Below are positions 1 to 7,980 of a stretch of DNA of 27,412 bases, in pieces. The DNA is taken from positions 23,460 through 50,871 of the forward strand of contig CAJTUQ010000001.1 of NCBI GenBank assembly GCA_910579335.1, given 5' to 3'. The stretch's first letter is position 1. Each line of letters opens with the position of its first letter. The DNA is from an uncultured Dorea sp. (GTDB lineage: Bacteria; Bacillota; Clostridia; Lachnospirales; Lachnospiraceae). The translations under genes and the position numbers were made by a program. Under the pieces are notes generated by a model that saw nothing but the letters and a program-made list of their open reading frames with translations, was not told the origin of the DNA and did not search any database.

Positions 1-291
1 CAGGAGAGGGAGAAGATTGTAACGACTTATATGGGCATGGGCGTTGCCATTCCTCATGGTACCTCTCAGGCAAAGGGAACAGTGAAAAAGACCGGTATTG
101 TCCTTATGCAGTATCCGGAGGGCATTGACTTTGGAGAGGAGAAAGCACAGCTTGTATTTGGCATTGCGGGAATTGGCGACGAGCATTTGGATCTTTTAAG
201 CAAAATCTGCAGTATGCTGGAAGAAGAAGAGGTTCTGGAAAAACTGAAAACGACGTCCGATATGGAATGGGTATTTGAGCAGCTCAAATAA
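1..291 (+). CDS. mtlF: PTS mannitol-type EIIA component (5' end missing)
   Basis: The reading frame is open from the first base, so the gene begins upstream; 96 codons are visible. EIIA of the mannitol/fructitol family accepts phosphate from HPr on a histidine and passes it to EIIB. The visible part matches the family's C-terminal half: TYMGMGVAIPHGT holds the active-site His (codon at 55-57), followed by KTGIVLMQYPEGIDFGEE and the terminal helices ending VFEQLK. No EIIB or EIIC is fused behind it, so this is either a standalone EIIA or the end of a fused EII. It ends 61 bases before a dehydrogenase on the same strand, consistent with a sugar-alcohol uptake and oxidation operon. Family assignment is strong; mannitol itself as the substrate is an inference. 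Confidence 0.88.
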   Translation, partial: QEREKIVTTYMGMGVAIPHGTSQAKGTVKKTGIVLMQYPEGIDFGEEKAQLVFGIAGIGDEHLDLLSKICSMLEEEEVLEKLKTTSDMEWVFEQLK

Positions 292-352
292 AATGGATAT
301 AATAACGAAAACAAGGGAATTTTGATAGCAATAACAGTTGGAGGTAAGCGGT

Positions 353-1603
353 ATGAAGGTAAAAGGCGTTAGATTACACGGGGCACATGATATCAGGCTG
401 GAGGAGTTTGAGCTTCCGGGGATTAAGGATGATGAGATATTAGTTAAGGTAGTCAGTGACAGTATCTGTATGTCTACGTGGAAGATGGTACAGGCGGGCA
501 AGGAGCATAAGCGGGTTCCGGAAAACGTGGCGGAACATCCGACGATTATAGGCCATGAGTTTACAGGGGATATTGTAAAAGTAGGAAAGAAATGGCAGGG
601 GATGTTCCACGAAGGAAGAAAGTTTGCGCAGCAGCCGGCAATTCCGGGGCAGATGGAATCACCGGGATATTCTTACGAGTATTTCGGAGGGGCTGCGACA
701 TACTGTATTTTTCCGAATGATGTCATCGAAAAAGGATGTATCTGGGAATACGAAGGGGACAGCTATTTTGAGGCGTCTCTTGGCGAGCCAATGAGCTGCT
801 GCATCGGCGGATACCACAGTAATTACCATGTGGAGCATCTCTCCTATGAGCATAAGATGGGAACCTTGCCGGGCGGAAATATTCTGATTCTCGGCGGATG
901 CGGGCCGATGGGACTCGGAGCGGTAAGTTACGGACTCGCATTTGAAAACAAGCCGAAGCGCATCGTTGTCACAGATATTAATGAGGACAGGATTAAACGG
1001 GCAGAGGAGATGGTCCCGGTGTCAGAAGCAAAGGAAAAGGGTGTGGAGCTTCACTATGTAAACACGGCGAATATGGAGGATCCGGTAGCAGAGCTTAAAG
1101 CGATTACGGAAGGCGTGGGATACAGTGACGTGTTCGTCTACGCTCCTATAAAGAGCGTTGCCGAGATGGGAAACAAACTTCTCGCGGTAGACGGATGCCT
1201 GAATTTCTTTGCGGGTCCTACGGACACACAGTTCTCGGCAAATATGAATCTTTATGACTGCCACTATGCACGGACAAAAATTATGGGCTCCACGGGCGGC
1301 AATACGGACGATATGAAAGAAGCCATTGAGAAGTCGGTGAAAGGAGAAATTAATTCGGCCGTAATGGTAACGCATGTAGGAGGAATTGACTCCATTGTTG
1401 ATACGACGAACAATCTGCCGGACATTCCAGGAGGGAAAAAGCTTGCTTATATCCAGTTTGATATGCCGATGACGGCCATTGCCGACTTTGGAAAGCTTGG
1501 AGAGACCGATCCGTTTTTTAAAGAGCTTGATGAGTGCTGCAAGAGACATAGGGGACTTTGGTCAAAAGAAGCGGAGGATATGCTGTTTAAACATTTTTTA
1601 TAG
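353..1603 (+). CDS. Zinc-type medium-chain dehydrogenase, L-sorbose-1-phosphate reductase-like
   Basis: This 416-residue cytoplasmic enzyme is of the medium-chain dehydrogenase/reductase superfamily. I chose ATG 353 because GGAGGT at 340-345 sits seven bases before it; an upstream in-frame TTG at 338 overlaps that site. The N-terminal catalytic domain has a candidate zinc Cys in SDSICMSTW and the GHEFTG motif. The four-cysteine structural zinc lobe seen in many alcohol dehydrogenases is not visible. The Rossmann domain shows ILILGGCGPMGLG and then VVTDIN, where the Asp favours NAD(H). Length and sequence flavour resemble SorE-type sugar-phosphate reductases. Behind a mannitol-type EIIA, the likely job is interconversion of a hexitol phosphate and a ketose phosphate. 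Which sugar is unknown. It is not the classical MtlD mannitol-1-phosphate dehydrogenase family. Confidence 0.82.
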   Translation: MKVKGVRLHGAHDIRLEEFELPGIKDDEILVKVVSDSICMSTWKMVQAGKEHKRVPENVAEHPTIIGHEFTGDIVKVGKKWQGMFHEGRKFAQQPAIPGQMESPGYSYEYFGGAATYCIFPNDVIEKGCIWEYEGDSYFEASLGEPMSCCIGGYHSNYHVEHLSYEHKMGTLPGGNILILGGCGPMGLGAVSYGLAFENKPKRIVVTDINEDRIKRAEEMVPVSEAKEKGVELHYVNTANMEDPVAELKAITEGVGYSDVFVYAPIKSVAEMGNKLLAVDGCLNFFAGPTDTQFSANMNLYDCHYARTKIMGSTGGNTDDMKEAIEKSVKGEINSAVMVTHVGGIDSIVDTTNNLPDIPGGKKLAYIQFDMPMTAIADFGKLGETDPFFKELDECCKRHRGLWSKEAEDMLFKHFL

Positions 1604-1613
1604 GTATGAGCGT

Positions 1614-1931
1614 TTAAAGCAGGTAAGGATAGATTATTTCGCATATAAATACGACTGCGCAGCAAAGCGCTGCAATACCTAACATATTCATGCCTTTCCA
1701 TGCGGCAAGGATTCCCACAGCCAGTGCAAGGATTCCTGCAAGGGGAACCTGAGGCGCAGTAATTATTGCAGGAAATGTCATAACTGCAAGCGTCACATAT
1801 GGCACGTAATAGAGAAAGGAACGTAAAAAGGGGTTTTTAATTTTCCCTCGAATCAAAGTCAGCGGCAGAACCCGTATCAGACAGGATACGGCTGCTGCTG
1901 CAAATATATAAAGATAGGTATTATGAGTCAT
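1614..1931 (-). CDS. azlD: AzlD family branched-chain amino-acid export subunit
   Basis: AzlD is the small membrane partner of AzlC in the LIV-E family of branched-chain amino-acid exporters. The protein is 105 residues with about four hydrophobic segments and begins MTHNTYLYIFAAAAVSCLIR. A longer frame opens upstream, but ATG 1931 gives the family's usual length and overlaps the azlC stop by 11 bases, the tight arrangement normal for this pair. The characteristic RVLPL segment near the N terminus and the aromatic-proline C terminus (IYPYLL) are visible. The gene converges on the dehydrogenase with only ten bases between stops, and I see no clear terminator there. Confidence 0.87.
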   Translation of the reverse strand: MTHNTYLYIFAAAAVSCLIRVLPLTLIRGKIKNPFLRSFLYYVPYVTLAVMTFPAIITAPQVPLAGILALAVGILAAWKGMNMLGIAALCCAVVFICEIIYPYLL

Positions 1932-2679
1932 ATTCCGGTACCTCCTTAAAGGAATCCTTGACAGGCTCGTCTTCTTCCTCGCTTTTTGCGGGGAACAGGT
2001 ATGCGGCGGCTCCGGCAATCACTACTGTCAGCAGGCTGATTTTCATGCTGTCGGACATTGCGTCAAAGAGAGAAATCTTTGATACTGCAAAGCTTATGAG
2101 AAAACTTACGGCAACAACGCCCCTTACGATGCGGTCCGCCTTTGATGCGGGAACGATGATTGCGATAAACATGCCGTACAGGGCGACGCTTAATGCGCTC
2201 ACAATTGATGCGGGCAGGATATTTCCGGCCACGATGCCTATCGCAGTCCCAACGGACCAGCTGGGAAGGGCGATCATCATGGCGCCGTAATTATAGTATG
2301 GATTTAAGGAGCCGCTTCTGCCGATAGTGATTCCGAATATCTCATCTGTGATTCCGAATCCGACCAGGAACCGGTGGATACAAGAAGTTTTTGGATGAAA
2401 CTTCTGGCTGAGCGCACAGCTCATCAACATGTACCGTATATTCGTAACAAGAATGACGAATGCCATTTCCATATAAGGCGCATTTGCCATAATAACAGTA
2501 AATTCTGCATACTCCCCTGCGGAGGCATGATTTAAAAGGCTGGACAAAAAGCCCTGAAAAGGGCTGAGTCCGGCTTTTTTTGCGACGATTCCCAGTGAGA
2601 AGGCCACGGAGAAGTAGCCGAGGGCAATGGGAATGCCGTCCCGTATTCCATTGATAAAAGCATTTCTATTTCGATTCAT
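1921..2679 (-). CDS. azlC: AzlC family branched-chain amino-acid permease
   Basis: This 252-residue integral membrane protein is the large subunit of the AzlCD exporter, which exports branched-chain amino acids and analogues such as 4-azaleucine. The N terminus carries the family pattern GIRDGIPIALGYFSVAFSLG, followed by the FQGFLSSLLNHASAGEYAEF region and several more hydrophobic spans. The last 20 or so residues are acidic and hydrophilic (KSEEEDEPVKDSFKEVPEYDS region) and probably cytoplasmic. Start ATG 2679 is preceded on the minus strand by GGAG at a rather long spacing of about 11 bases. It is co-transcribed with azlD. No regulator of the pair lies in the window. Confidence 0.88.
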   Translation of the reverse strand: MNRNRNAFINGIRDGIPIALGYFSVAFSLGIVAKKAGLSPFQGFLSSLLNHASAGEYAEFTVIMANAPYMEMAFVILVTNIRYMLMSCALSQKFHPKTSCIHRFLVGFGITDEIFGITIGRSGSLNPYYNYGAMMIALPSWSVGTAIGIVAGNILPASIVSALSVALYGMFIAIIVPASKADRIVRGVVAVSFLISFAVSKISLFDAMSDSMKISLLTVVIAGAAAYLFPAKSEEEDEPVKDSFKEVPEYDS

Positions 2680-2821
2680 CTGATAAACAGCTCCAAAATA
2701 TAGTACATATAAGTAATATAAAAACTATTATTCAGTATACTACAGAGGGAGCCGCATTGGAAGAAGGAAATTGTAGAATAATATAATTAATCTATATAAT
2801 TTATACAGAGTCTGAGGAATG

Positions 2822-2850
2822 TTGCAAGAGACGCCGTATTTTTTTATAAT
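2822..2850 (+). promoter_or_regulatory. Promoter of the two-component/ABC cassette
   Basis: A -35 box TTGCAA (2822-2827) and a perfect -10 box TATAAT (2845-2850) are separated by 17 bases. They lie 60 bases before the response regulator start. The 230-base gap between azlC and this gene otherwise holds only AT-rich sequence and, presumably, the divergent azlC promoter, which I could not locate convincingly. Confidence 0.65.
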
Positions 2851-2909
2851 AGAAATATTAACGGCGAAAGTGCAGCAGTGAAAAAGCCGTATAAAACCGG
2901 AGGGAAATT

Positions 2910-3611
2910 ATGGTTATTCAAATCGTAGAGGATGACAAGGCATTGAGCGACGGTATTGTGCTGGCGCTCAAAGAACCGGGAGTGGAATTTATACAGGATG
3001 TTACAGTGAAGTCGGCGGAGGATTCTTTTGAAAGCAGCAGCCCCAAGCTGATTATACTGGATGTGAATCTGCCGGATAGAAGCGGATACGATTATCTTAA
3101 GTGGGTGAGGAAGCGCACACAGCTTCCGGTACTTATACTCACGGCAAATGATATGGAGATGGATGAGGTCATGGGGCTGACGCTGGGCGCAGATGATTAT
3201 ATGGCGAAGCCTTTTAGCCTGGCAGTGCTGCGTGCAAGGATTCAGGCATTAAGACGCCGGGCGGATGGCTGGAGCGGTTACGTTTATGAGGAGGATGGGC
3301 TTTGCTTTGATTTTGACAGGCTTATATTTACCCGGAATGGAGAACAGCTTCCGTTAAGCGTCAATGAGCAGAGACTTCTAAGACTGTTTGTGGAAAACAG
3401 AGGGAGGGTGCTGGTAAGAAACATCCTGATAGACAGGCTGTGGAGTGACGGAGGAGAATATGTGGACGAGAATACTCTTTCTGTTACGGTGAATCGGCTG
3501 CGAAATAAGCTTGAGGATAAAAGAAGCGGGATTTCTTATATACAGACGATATACAGACAAGGGTATATGTGGAAAAGGGAGGACGGGACATGTTCGGAGG
3601 AAAAACCTTAG
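2910..3611 (+). CDS. OmpR/PhoB-family response regulator
   Basis: This 233-residue DNA-binding response regulator has two domains. The receiver domain (residues 1-115) has the acidic pocket E7/D8/D9, phosphoacceptor D51 in LIILDVNLPD, T78 and K100 in YMAKPF. The C-terminal half is a winged-helix effector domain, with the usual wing near IQTIYRQGYMWK. GGAGGG lies just before ATG 2910. The gene overlaps the start of the kinase gene by 22 bases. A regulator, kinase, ATPase and FtsX-like permease in this order is the layout of peptide-antibiotic sensing and detoxification modules (BceRSAB type and relatives), so it probably controls the downstream transporter. The signal is unknown. Confidence 0.9.
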   Translation: MVIQIVEDDKALSDGIVLALKEPGVEFIQDVTVKSAEDSFESSSPKLIILDVNLPDRSGYDYLKWVRKRTQLPVLILTANDMEMDEVMGLTLGADDYMAKPFSLAVLRARIQALRRRADGWSGYVYEEDGLCFDFDRLIFTRNGEQLPLSVNEQRLLRLFVENRGRVLVRNILIDRLWSDGGEYVDENTLSVTVNRLRNKLEDKRSGISYIQTIYRQGYMWKREDGTCSEEKP

Positions 3612-4450
3612 ATCGGCTGGATAAAATGCTGGACGAGGCAATTGCGGGAACATTTGAAGAATCAGATTACGACGAGACGAAGCTGTCTAAGGTGGAAAGT
3701 AAGTGGAAGCACTTTTTAAGTGCTTCGGTATTATCTAAAAAAAATCTGGAGAAAGAGAAAAACCGGATTAAGGAGCTGGTGTCTGATATTTCCCACCAGA
3801 CAAAGACACCGATGGCGAATATCCATTTATATACGGAGCTTTTGCGTGAGAGCCTGGAGGTCTCTAAAGACGAGGGCAGAGCGGACCACCTTCGGATGCT
3901 TCAAGAAATTGACAGGCAGGCGGAGAAGCTTGGTTTTTTGATTCAGTCCTTAACGAAAATGTCCAGGCTTGAGAGCAATATCGTTGAGGTGCGGCCTGAA
4001 CTCTTGTATATAACAGAGCTTTTAGATGTGGTGATTCGGGACATTCTGCCTAAGGCAGAGAAAAAGGGATTGGAAGTGGTAAATACTTATACGGGTTCAG
4101 GCAAGGCATATTATGATAGGAAATGGACAAAAGAAGCTTTAGGGAATCTTGTGGATAATGCGGTGAAATATTCGCCGTCCGGAAGCAGGGTTATCTTGTC
4201 CGTGACGGAATACGAGCTGTATACGGCGGTATCTGTGAAGGATTTTGGGCCAGGGCTTAGGGAGAGCGATACGGCAAAGGTCTTCCGGAGATTTTACCGC
4301 GCAGAGGATGTGCATAGTGAGGACGGCGTGGGAATCGGGCTGTATCTTGCCAGAGAAATCGTTAAAAGGGAAAACGGGTATATAAAGGTAAAATCAAAAC
4401 CCGGACAGGGTGCGGAATTTGTGCTGTATCTGCAGAGAGGACGGGTATGA
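3590..4450 (+). CDS. Sensor histidine kinase without membrane segments
   Basis: This 286-residue kinase is the partner of the upstream regulator. ATG 3590 is preferred over an upstream in-frame start at 3569, because GGGAGG lies just before it. The H box is SDISHQTKTPMANI with phospho-acceptor H69. The ATPase domain has the N box (ALGNLVDNAVKYSP, about 184-197), DFGPG (218-222) and GVGIGLYLA (246-254). The first 60 residues are charged and helical, with no hydrophobic span long enough to cross a membrane. BceS-type kinases normally have two transmembrane helices there, so this protein must be cytoplasmic or held at the membrane by a partner, perhaps the permease. The stop overlaps an ATG that opens an eight-codon frame. 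Confidence 0.88.
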   Translation: MFGGKTLDRLDKMLDEAIAGTFEESDYDETKLSKVESKWKHFLSASVLSKKNLEKEKNRIKELVSDISHQTKTPMANIHLYTELLRESLEVSKDEGRADHLRMLQEIDRQAEKLGFLIQSLTKMSRLESNIVEVRPELLYITELLDVVIRDILPKAEKKGLEVVNTYTGSGKAYYDRKWTKEALGNLVDNAVKYSPSGSRVILSVTEYELYTAVSVKDFGPGLRESDTAKVFRRFYRAEDVHSEDGVGIGLYLAREIVKRENGYIKVKSKPGQGAEFVLYLQRGRV

Positions 4451-4473
4451 ATAAATTCTTTCACATCTGTTAG
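4447..4473 (+). other. Possible eight-codon coupled reading frame
   Basis: ATG at 4447 overlaps the kinase stop in the ATGA arrangement typical of translational coupling, and reads MNKFFHIC before TAG at 4471-4473. It could be a leader peptide for the following transporter genes, the scar of a lost gene, or chance. Nothing beyond its position supports translation. Confidence 0.2.
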
Positions 4474-4511
4474 ATTTCCGAAAGGCTGCGGTAAGAACCG
4501 GGTGATACACT

Positions 4512-4538
4512 AAGGACAGTAAAAAAGGAGCTGTCCTT
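4512..4538 (+). repeat. Inverted repeat before the ABC ATPase gene
   Basis: A perfect 8-base inverted repeat, AAGGACAG (4512-4519) and CTGTCCTT (4531-4538), encloses an 11-base loop containing AAAAAAGGAG. It lies 26 bases before the ATPase start. No T-run follows, so it is not an ordinary terminator. It may be an RNA structure that tunes ATPase/permease expression relative to the sensor genes, or a protein-binding site. Confidence 0.45.
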
Positions 4539-4563
4539 TCACGGGCAGCAGAAGGGAGTCCGG

Positions 4564-5262
4564 ATGAAAGTATTAAGAACAGTAAATTTAAAAAAGTTTT
4601 ACGGCAGCGGAGATAATCAGGTGAAGGCGCTTGACGGGGTGAACCTGGAAGTTGAGCATGGTGAATTTACCGCGATTGTAGGGACGAGCGGCAGCGGAAA
4701 GTCGACGCTTCTTCATATGCTGGGGGGACTTGACCGCCCGACTTCAGGGAAAATATATGTGGATGACAAAGATATTTTAAAGCTTAAAAATGATGCGCTG
4801 TGTATATTCCGCAGGAGAAAAATAGGTTTTGTATTCCAGAGCTATAATTTGGTGCCGGTACTGAATGCTTATGAGAATATCGTGCTTCCGACAGAGCTTG
4901 ACGGTAATAAAGTGGATAAGGCATATGTGGATAAGGTGATTGATGCATTGGGACTTAAGGATAAGCTGTTAAACCTGCCAAGCCAGCTGTCCGGCGGACA
5001 GCAGCAGAGAGTGGCGATTGCGAGAGCGCTTGCGGCAAAACCTGCGATTCTTCTTGCGGATGAGCCTACCGGAAATTTGGACTCCAGAACAAGTCAGGAT
5101 GTTTTGGGGCTTTTGAAGGTAACCGGGGAGAAATTCGGGCAGACGATTATTATGATTACCCATAATGAGGAGATTGCACAATTAGCGGATCGGATTATCA
5201 GGATAGAGGATGGGAAAATCTTAGAGGACAGTGAGGATAAAGGCGGTGAGGATGATGAATAG
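4564..5262 (+). CDS. ABC transporter ATP-binding protein (LolD/MacB/BceA class)
   Basis: This 232-residue ATPase drives the FtsX-like permease that follows. All catalytic motifs are present: Walker A GTSGSGKST (40-48), Q-loop VFQSYNLV, signature LSGGQQQRV (142-150), Walker B ILLADEPTGNLDS (about 162-174) and the switch histidine in MITHNEE. The DEPTGNLDS wording and the Q-loop are typical of the ATPases that pair with FtsX/MacB-type permeases. GAAGGGAG precedes ATG 4564. The C-terminal tail is acidic, and the gene overlaps the permease start by about 11 bases. Peptide or antibiotic export or detoxification is the family's usual role; the substrate here is unknown. Confidence 0.92.
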   Translation: MKVLRTVNLKKFYGSGDNQVKALDGVNLEVEHGEFTAIVGTSGSGKSTLLHMLGGLDRPTSGKIYVDDKDILKLKNDALCIFRRRKIGFVFQSYNLVPVLNAYENIVLPTELDGNKVDKAYVDKVIDALGLKDKLLNLPSQLSGGQQQRVAIARALAAKPAILLADEPTGNLDSRTSQDVLGLLKVTGEKFGQTIIMITHNEEIAQLADRIIRIEDGKILEDSEDKGGEDDE

Positions 5263-7846
5263 GATAAAAAACCAAAGTGTCGTCAACCGAATCGCCGACA
5301 GGACGAGAAAGGCTGGAGAAAGCCGGAATATGATTGCGGTTTTGGCTATTGCGTTGACAACGCTTCTCTTTACGGCGCTGTTTACCGTAGGCGGAAGCAT
5401 TGTATCAAAACAGCAGGAAGCTACGATGCGGCAGGTGGGCGGCAGTGCGCATGCCGGCTTTAAGCATTTGACGCAGGAGGAATATGACACACTCAAAAAG
5501 GATAAAAAGCTAAAAGAGATTTCTTACCGGATTACGGTAGGCGATGCGGTGAATAAGGAGCTAAAAAAGCTGCACACGGAAGTGAGCTTCTATGAGGAAC
5601 TGGATGCGAAGTTCTGTTTCTGTTATCCGGAGGCCGGACATATGCCTGAAAAGGAGGATGAGCTTGTAACCAGTGATTTGGTACTGAAAAGATTAGGAAT
5701 ACCTTGTAAGATAGGAGCGCAGGTGCCGTTAGAGCTGAAGGTGAATGGAAAGAAGATATTAAAAAAGACATTTACACTAAGCGGATATTTTAAAGGCGAT
5801 ACTATATCACGGGCGCAGATTGCGGCAGTGTCAGAGGAATATGCGCACAAGACGGCGCCGACTCCGACGGAATCCGCAATGGGGGTTATGATAGACGTTT
5901 CTGATTACAGCGGAAGGATTATGGCGGATTTTAATTTCAAAAGTAGCTTGAATCTGGAAAAGCAGACGGCCGAGCTTGCGAAGCGCTGCGGTTTTCCGGA
6001 AAGTGTGGATACAGGAATCAATTGGGCTTATATGGGTAAGGAGATGGATGCTGAAATAGTGATGCTGATTGCAGTGCTTCTTTTCGTAATCATTGTGTCC
6101 GGATATCTGATTATCTACAATATTTTTTATATTAACGTATACCGTGATATCCGGTATTATGGGCTTTTAAAAACGATAGGGACGACAGGGAAGCAGCTGC
6201 GGGCGGTTGTGCGCCGCCAGGCCTGTATGCTGTCTCTCTACGGGATTCCTGCAGGGCTGATTCTTGGCGCGGCGGTGGGAAAGGGTATCCTGCCTCTTGT
6301 GATGAACAATCTTGTGTTTTCCAATACGGCGGATACAAAGATTGAGTTGAATGTATGGGTATTTGCAGGGGCAGCGGCATTTTCTTTTATAACGGTACAA
6401 TTAAGCTGCATCCGGCCATGCAGTGTCGCATCAAAAGTATCGCCTGTCGAAGCGGTCAGATATACGGAAGGTGCGGTACGGGCTCAGAATAAGAAGAAAA
6501 AATATAAAAAGAAAACGAGACATGTGAATCCGCGGGCAATGGCATTTGAGAATATTAAGAGAAACAAGAAAAAAATCGTAATAGTCGTGATGTCTTTATC
6601 TATGTCTTTGGTGCTGCTAAACAGTATCTACAGTCTGGTTCAGGGGTTTGATATTGATAAATTCACTGCCTCTATGACGGTCAGTGATTTCTCGGCCGCG
6701 GATGCGACACTTGACAATTTTTCTGTTGATTACGATGCAATTGTGACGGACGGCGTGACGGAGGACTTTTTAGAAACCCTTGGGAAGCAGAAAGGCGTGG
6801 AGGATATCGGGAATATATATTTGAAAGATATTGACCCGACATTTACGGATGAGGAGTTTGCGTTATTAGAAAAGAGGATTTTTGAACATCCGCAGGTCAG
6901 AAATCAATTTGAAGAAATGACGAAGACGGGAGGCAGCGATGCTCCCGGCATTGACGATTACCGGCAGGAGCGCATGGTTGATGGCAGGGTGTACGGCATC
7001 GGCAGGATGGTTATGGAAAGACTGGAAGATCCGGAAGGAGAGCTTGACTGGGGAAAGTTTTCCACGGGGAAATATGTCATCGTATCGCGCTTTCGCTTGT
7101 CTGAGGAAAAAAACATAGACTTTTTTAAGCCGGGAGAAAAGATAACGGTGTACAACGAGAAGGGGGACAAAAGGGAATATGAAGTGCTTGCGGCGGCGGA
7201 TATGCCTTATGCATGCAGACTGCAGCACTATGGGATGTTTGACTGCGATTTTATACTGCCGGAAGGGGAATTTTTGGATTTGATGGGACAGCAGCAGCCC
7301 ATGCGCACGATTTTCAATGTGGAAAAAAAGAGGCAGGGAAAAATAGAACAGTGGATTGAAAATTATTGTGAGAATGTAAATGAAGATCTTACGTATACTT
7401 CCAGATTAAGCATTACGGCGCAGTTTGAATCCCAGAAGAATATGTATGCCTTAGTGGGCAGCCTGCTGGCACTGATTCTGGCGGTGATTGGGATTCTTAA
7501 TTTTATGAATACTATGATGACCTCCGTGATTTCAAGAAAGCAGGAATTTGCCATGATGGAGGCAGTGGGGATGACGGGAAAGCAGCTAAAGCTTATGCTG
7601 TGCTGCGAAGGCGGCTATTACGCACTGTATACGGCGGCCTGCGCGCTCCTTTTCAGTGTCATCCTAAGTGTGACGGCGGTAAAGAGCCTCGGAGAAAGCT
7701 TCTTCTTTTTTACATGGAAGCTCACGGTGGTTCCGGTGCTTTTGTGTATTCCTGCAATCCTTGCGGCGGTGCTTTTCGTTCCGGCGGTGTGCTACAAAAA
7801 TATGAGTAAGGACAGCGTGGTTGAGCGGATGAGAAGACTGGAATAA
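5252..7846 (+). CDS. FtsX-like ABC transporter permease (duplicated FtsX domain)
   Basis: This large membrane permease has about 864 residues. The start is taken at ATG 5252 (5255 is equally possible); an in-frame GTG at 5231 has a poorer ribosome site. There is one N-terminal hydrophobic span (about 30-55), an extracellular region of over 200 residues, three spans around 270-400 with the FtsX pattern YGLLKTIGTTGKQL, and a new start of the same architecture near 440 (KKIVIVVMSLSMSLVLLNS). A second extracellular region of nearly 250 residues follows, and then three C-terminal spans with FAMMEAVGMTGKQL. The two matching -TGKQL segments show the internal duplication. Together with the ATPase it should form an efflux or mechanotransmission machine of the MacB/Bce/Ytr kind. 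The ligand is unknown. Confidence 0.85.
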   Translation: MMNRIKNQSVVNRIADRTRKAGESRNMIAVLAIALTTLLFTALFTVGGSIVSKQQEATMRQVGGSAHAGFKHLTQEEYDTLKKDKKLKEISYRITVGDAVNKELKKLHTEVSFYEELDAKFCFCYPEAGHMPEKEDELVTSDLVLKRLGIPCKIGAQVPLELKVNGKKILKKTFTLSGYFKGDTISRAQIAAVSEEYAHKTAPTPTESAMGVMIDVSDYSGRIMADFNFKSSLNLEKQTAELAKRCGFPESVDTGINWAYMGKEMDAEIVMLIAVLLFVIIVSGYLIIYNIFYINVYRDIRYYGLLKTIGTTGKQLRAVVRRQACMLSLYGIPAGLILGAAVGKGILPLVMNNLVFSNTADTKIELNVWVFAGAAAFSFITVQLSCIRPCSVASKVSPVEAVRYTEGAVRAQNKKKKYKKKTRHVNPRAMAFENIKRNKKKIVIVVMSLSMSLVLLNSIYSLVQGFDIDKFTASMTVSDFSAADATLDNFSVDYDAIVTDGVTEDFLETLGKQKGVEDIGNIYLKDIDPTFTDEEFALLEKRIFEHPQVRNQFEEMTKTGGSDAPGIDDYRQERMVDGRVYGIGRMVMERLEDPEGELDWGKFSTGKYVIVSRFRLSEEKNIDFFKPGEKITVYNEKGDKREYEVLAAADMPYACRLQHYGMFDCDFILPEGEFLDLMGQQQPMRTIFNVEKKRQGKIEQWIENYCENVNEDLTYTSRLSITAQFESQKNMYALVGSLLALILAVIGILNFMNTMMTSVISRKQEFAMMEAVGMTGKQLKLMLCCEGGYYALYTAACALLFSVILSVTAVKSLGESFFFFTWKLTVVPVLLCIPAILAAVLFVPAVCYKNMSKDSVVERMRRLE

Positions 7847-7918
7847 AGGCGGCGGCATCTTTGTGCATTTTTTAGTATTTTTGCCGTTTTCCGACGGATT
7901 TTCTAATAGTTTTTAATA

Positions 7919-7947
7919 TTGATTTTAAAAGCCTTTCTGATTAAAAT
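7919..7947 (+). promoter_or_regulatory. Promoter of the antiporter/kinase-like operon
   Basis: TTGATT (7919-7924) and TAAAAT (7942-7947) are spaced by 17 bases and lie 33 bases before the antiporter ATG. The boxes are near consensus but not perfect. I saw no convincing terminator between the FtsX permease and this point, so read-through is possible. Confidence 0.45.
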
Positions 7948-7980
7948 AATTGCTGGATTTTATGAAGGGGGCTTTTTAAT

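Noticed and set aside
1022..1549. Long minus-strand open frame (175 codons) opposite the dehydrogenase
   Set aside because: It is wholly antisense to a gene with clear conserved motifs, lacks a ribosome site and shows no recognisable family pattern.
2773..2808. AT-rich stretch with several TATAAT-like strings between azlC and the response regulator
   Set aside because: There are many overlapping weak boxes without good -35 partners; only the TTGCAA-17-TATAAT pair nearer the regulator is supported.
7847..7915. Terminator after the FtsX permease
   Set aside because: There are T-rich runs, but only three- or four-base stems (such as CCGT with ACGG), so I do not call one.
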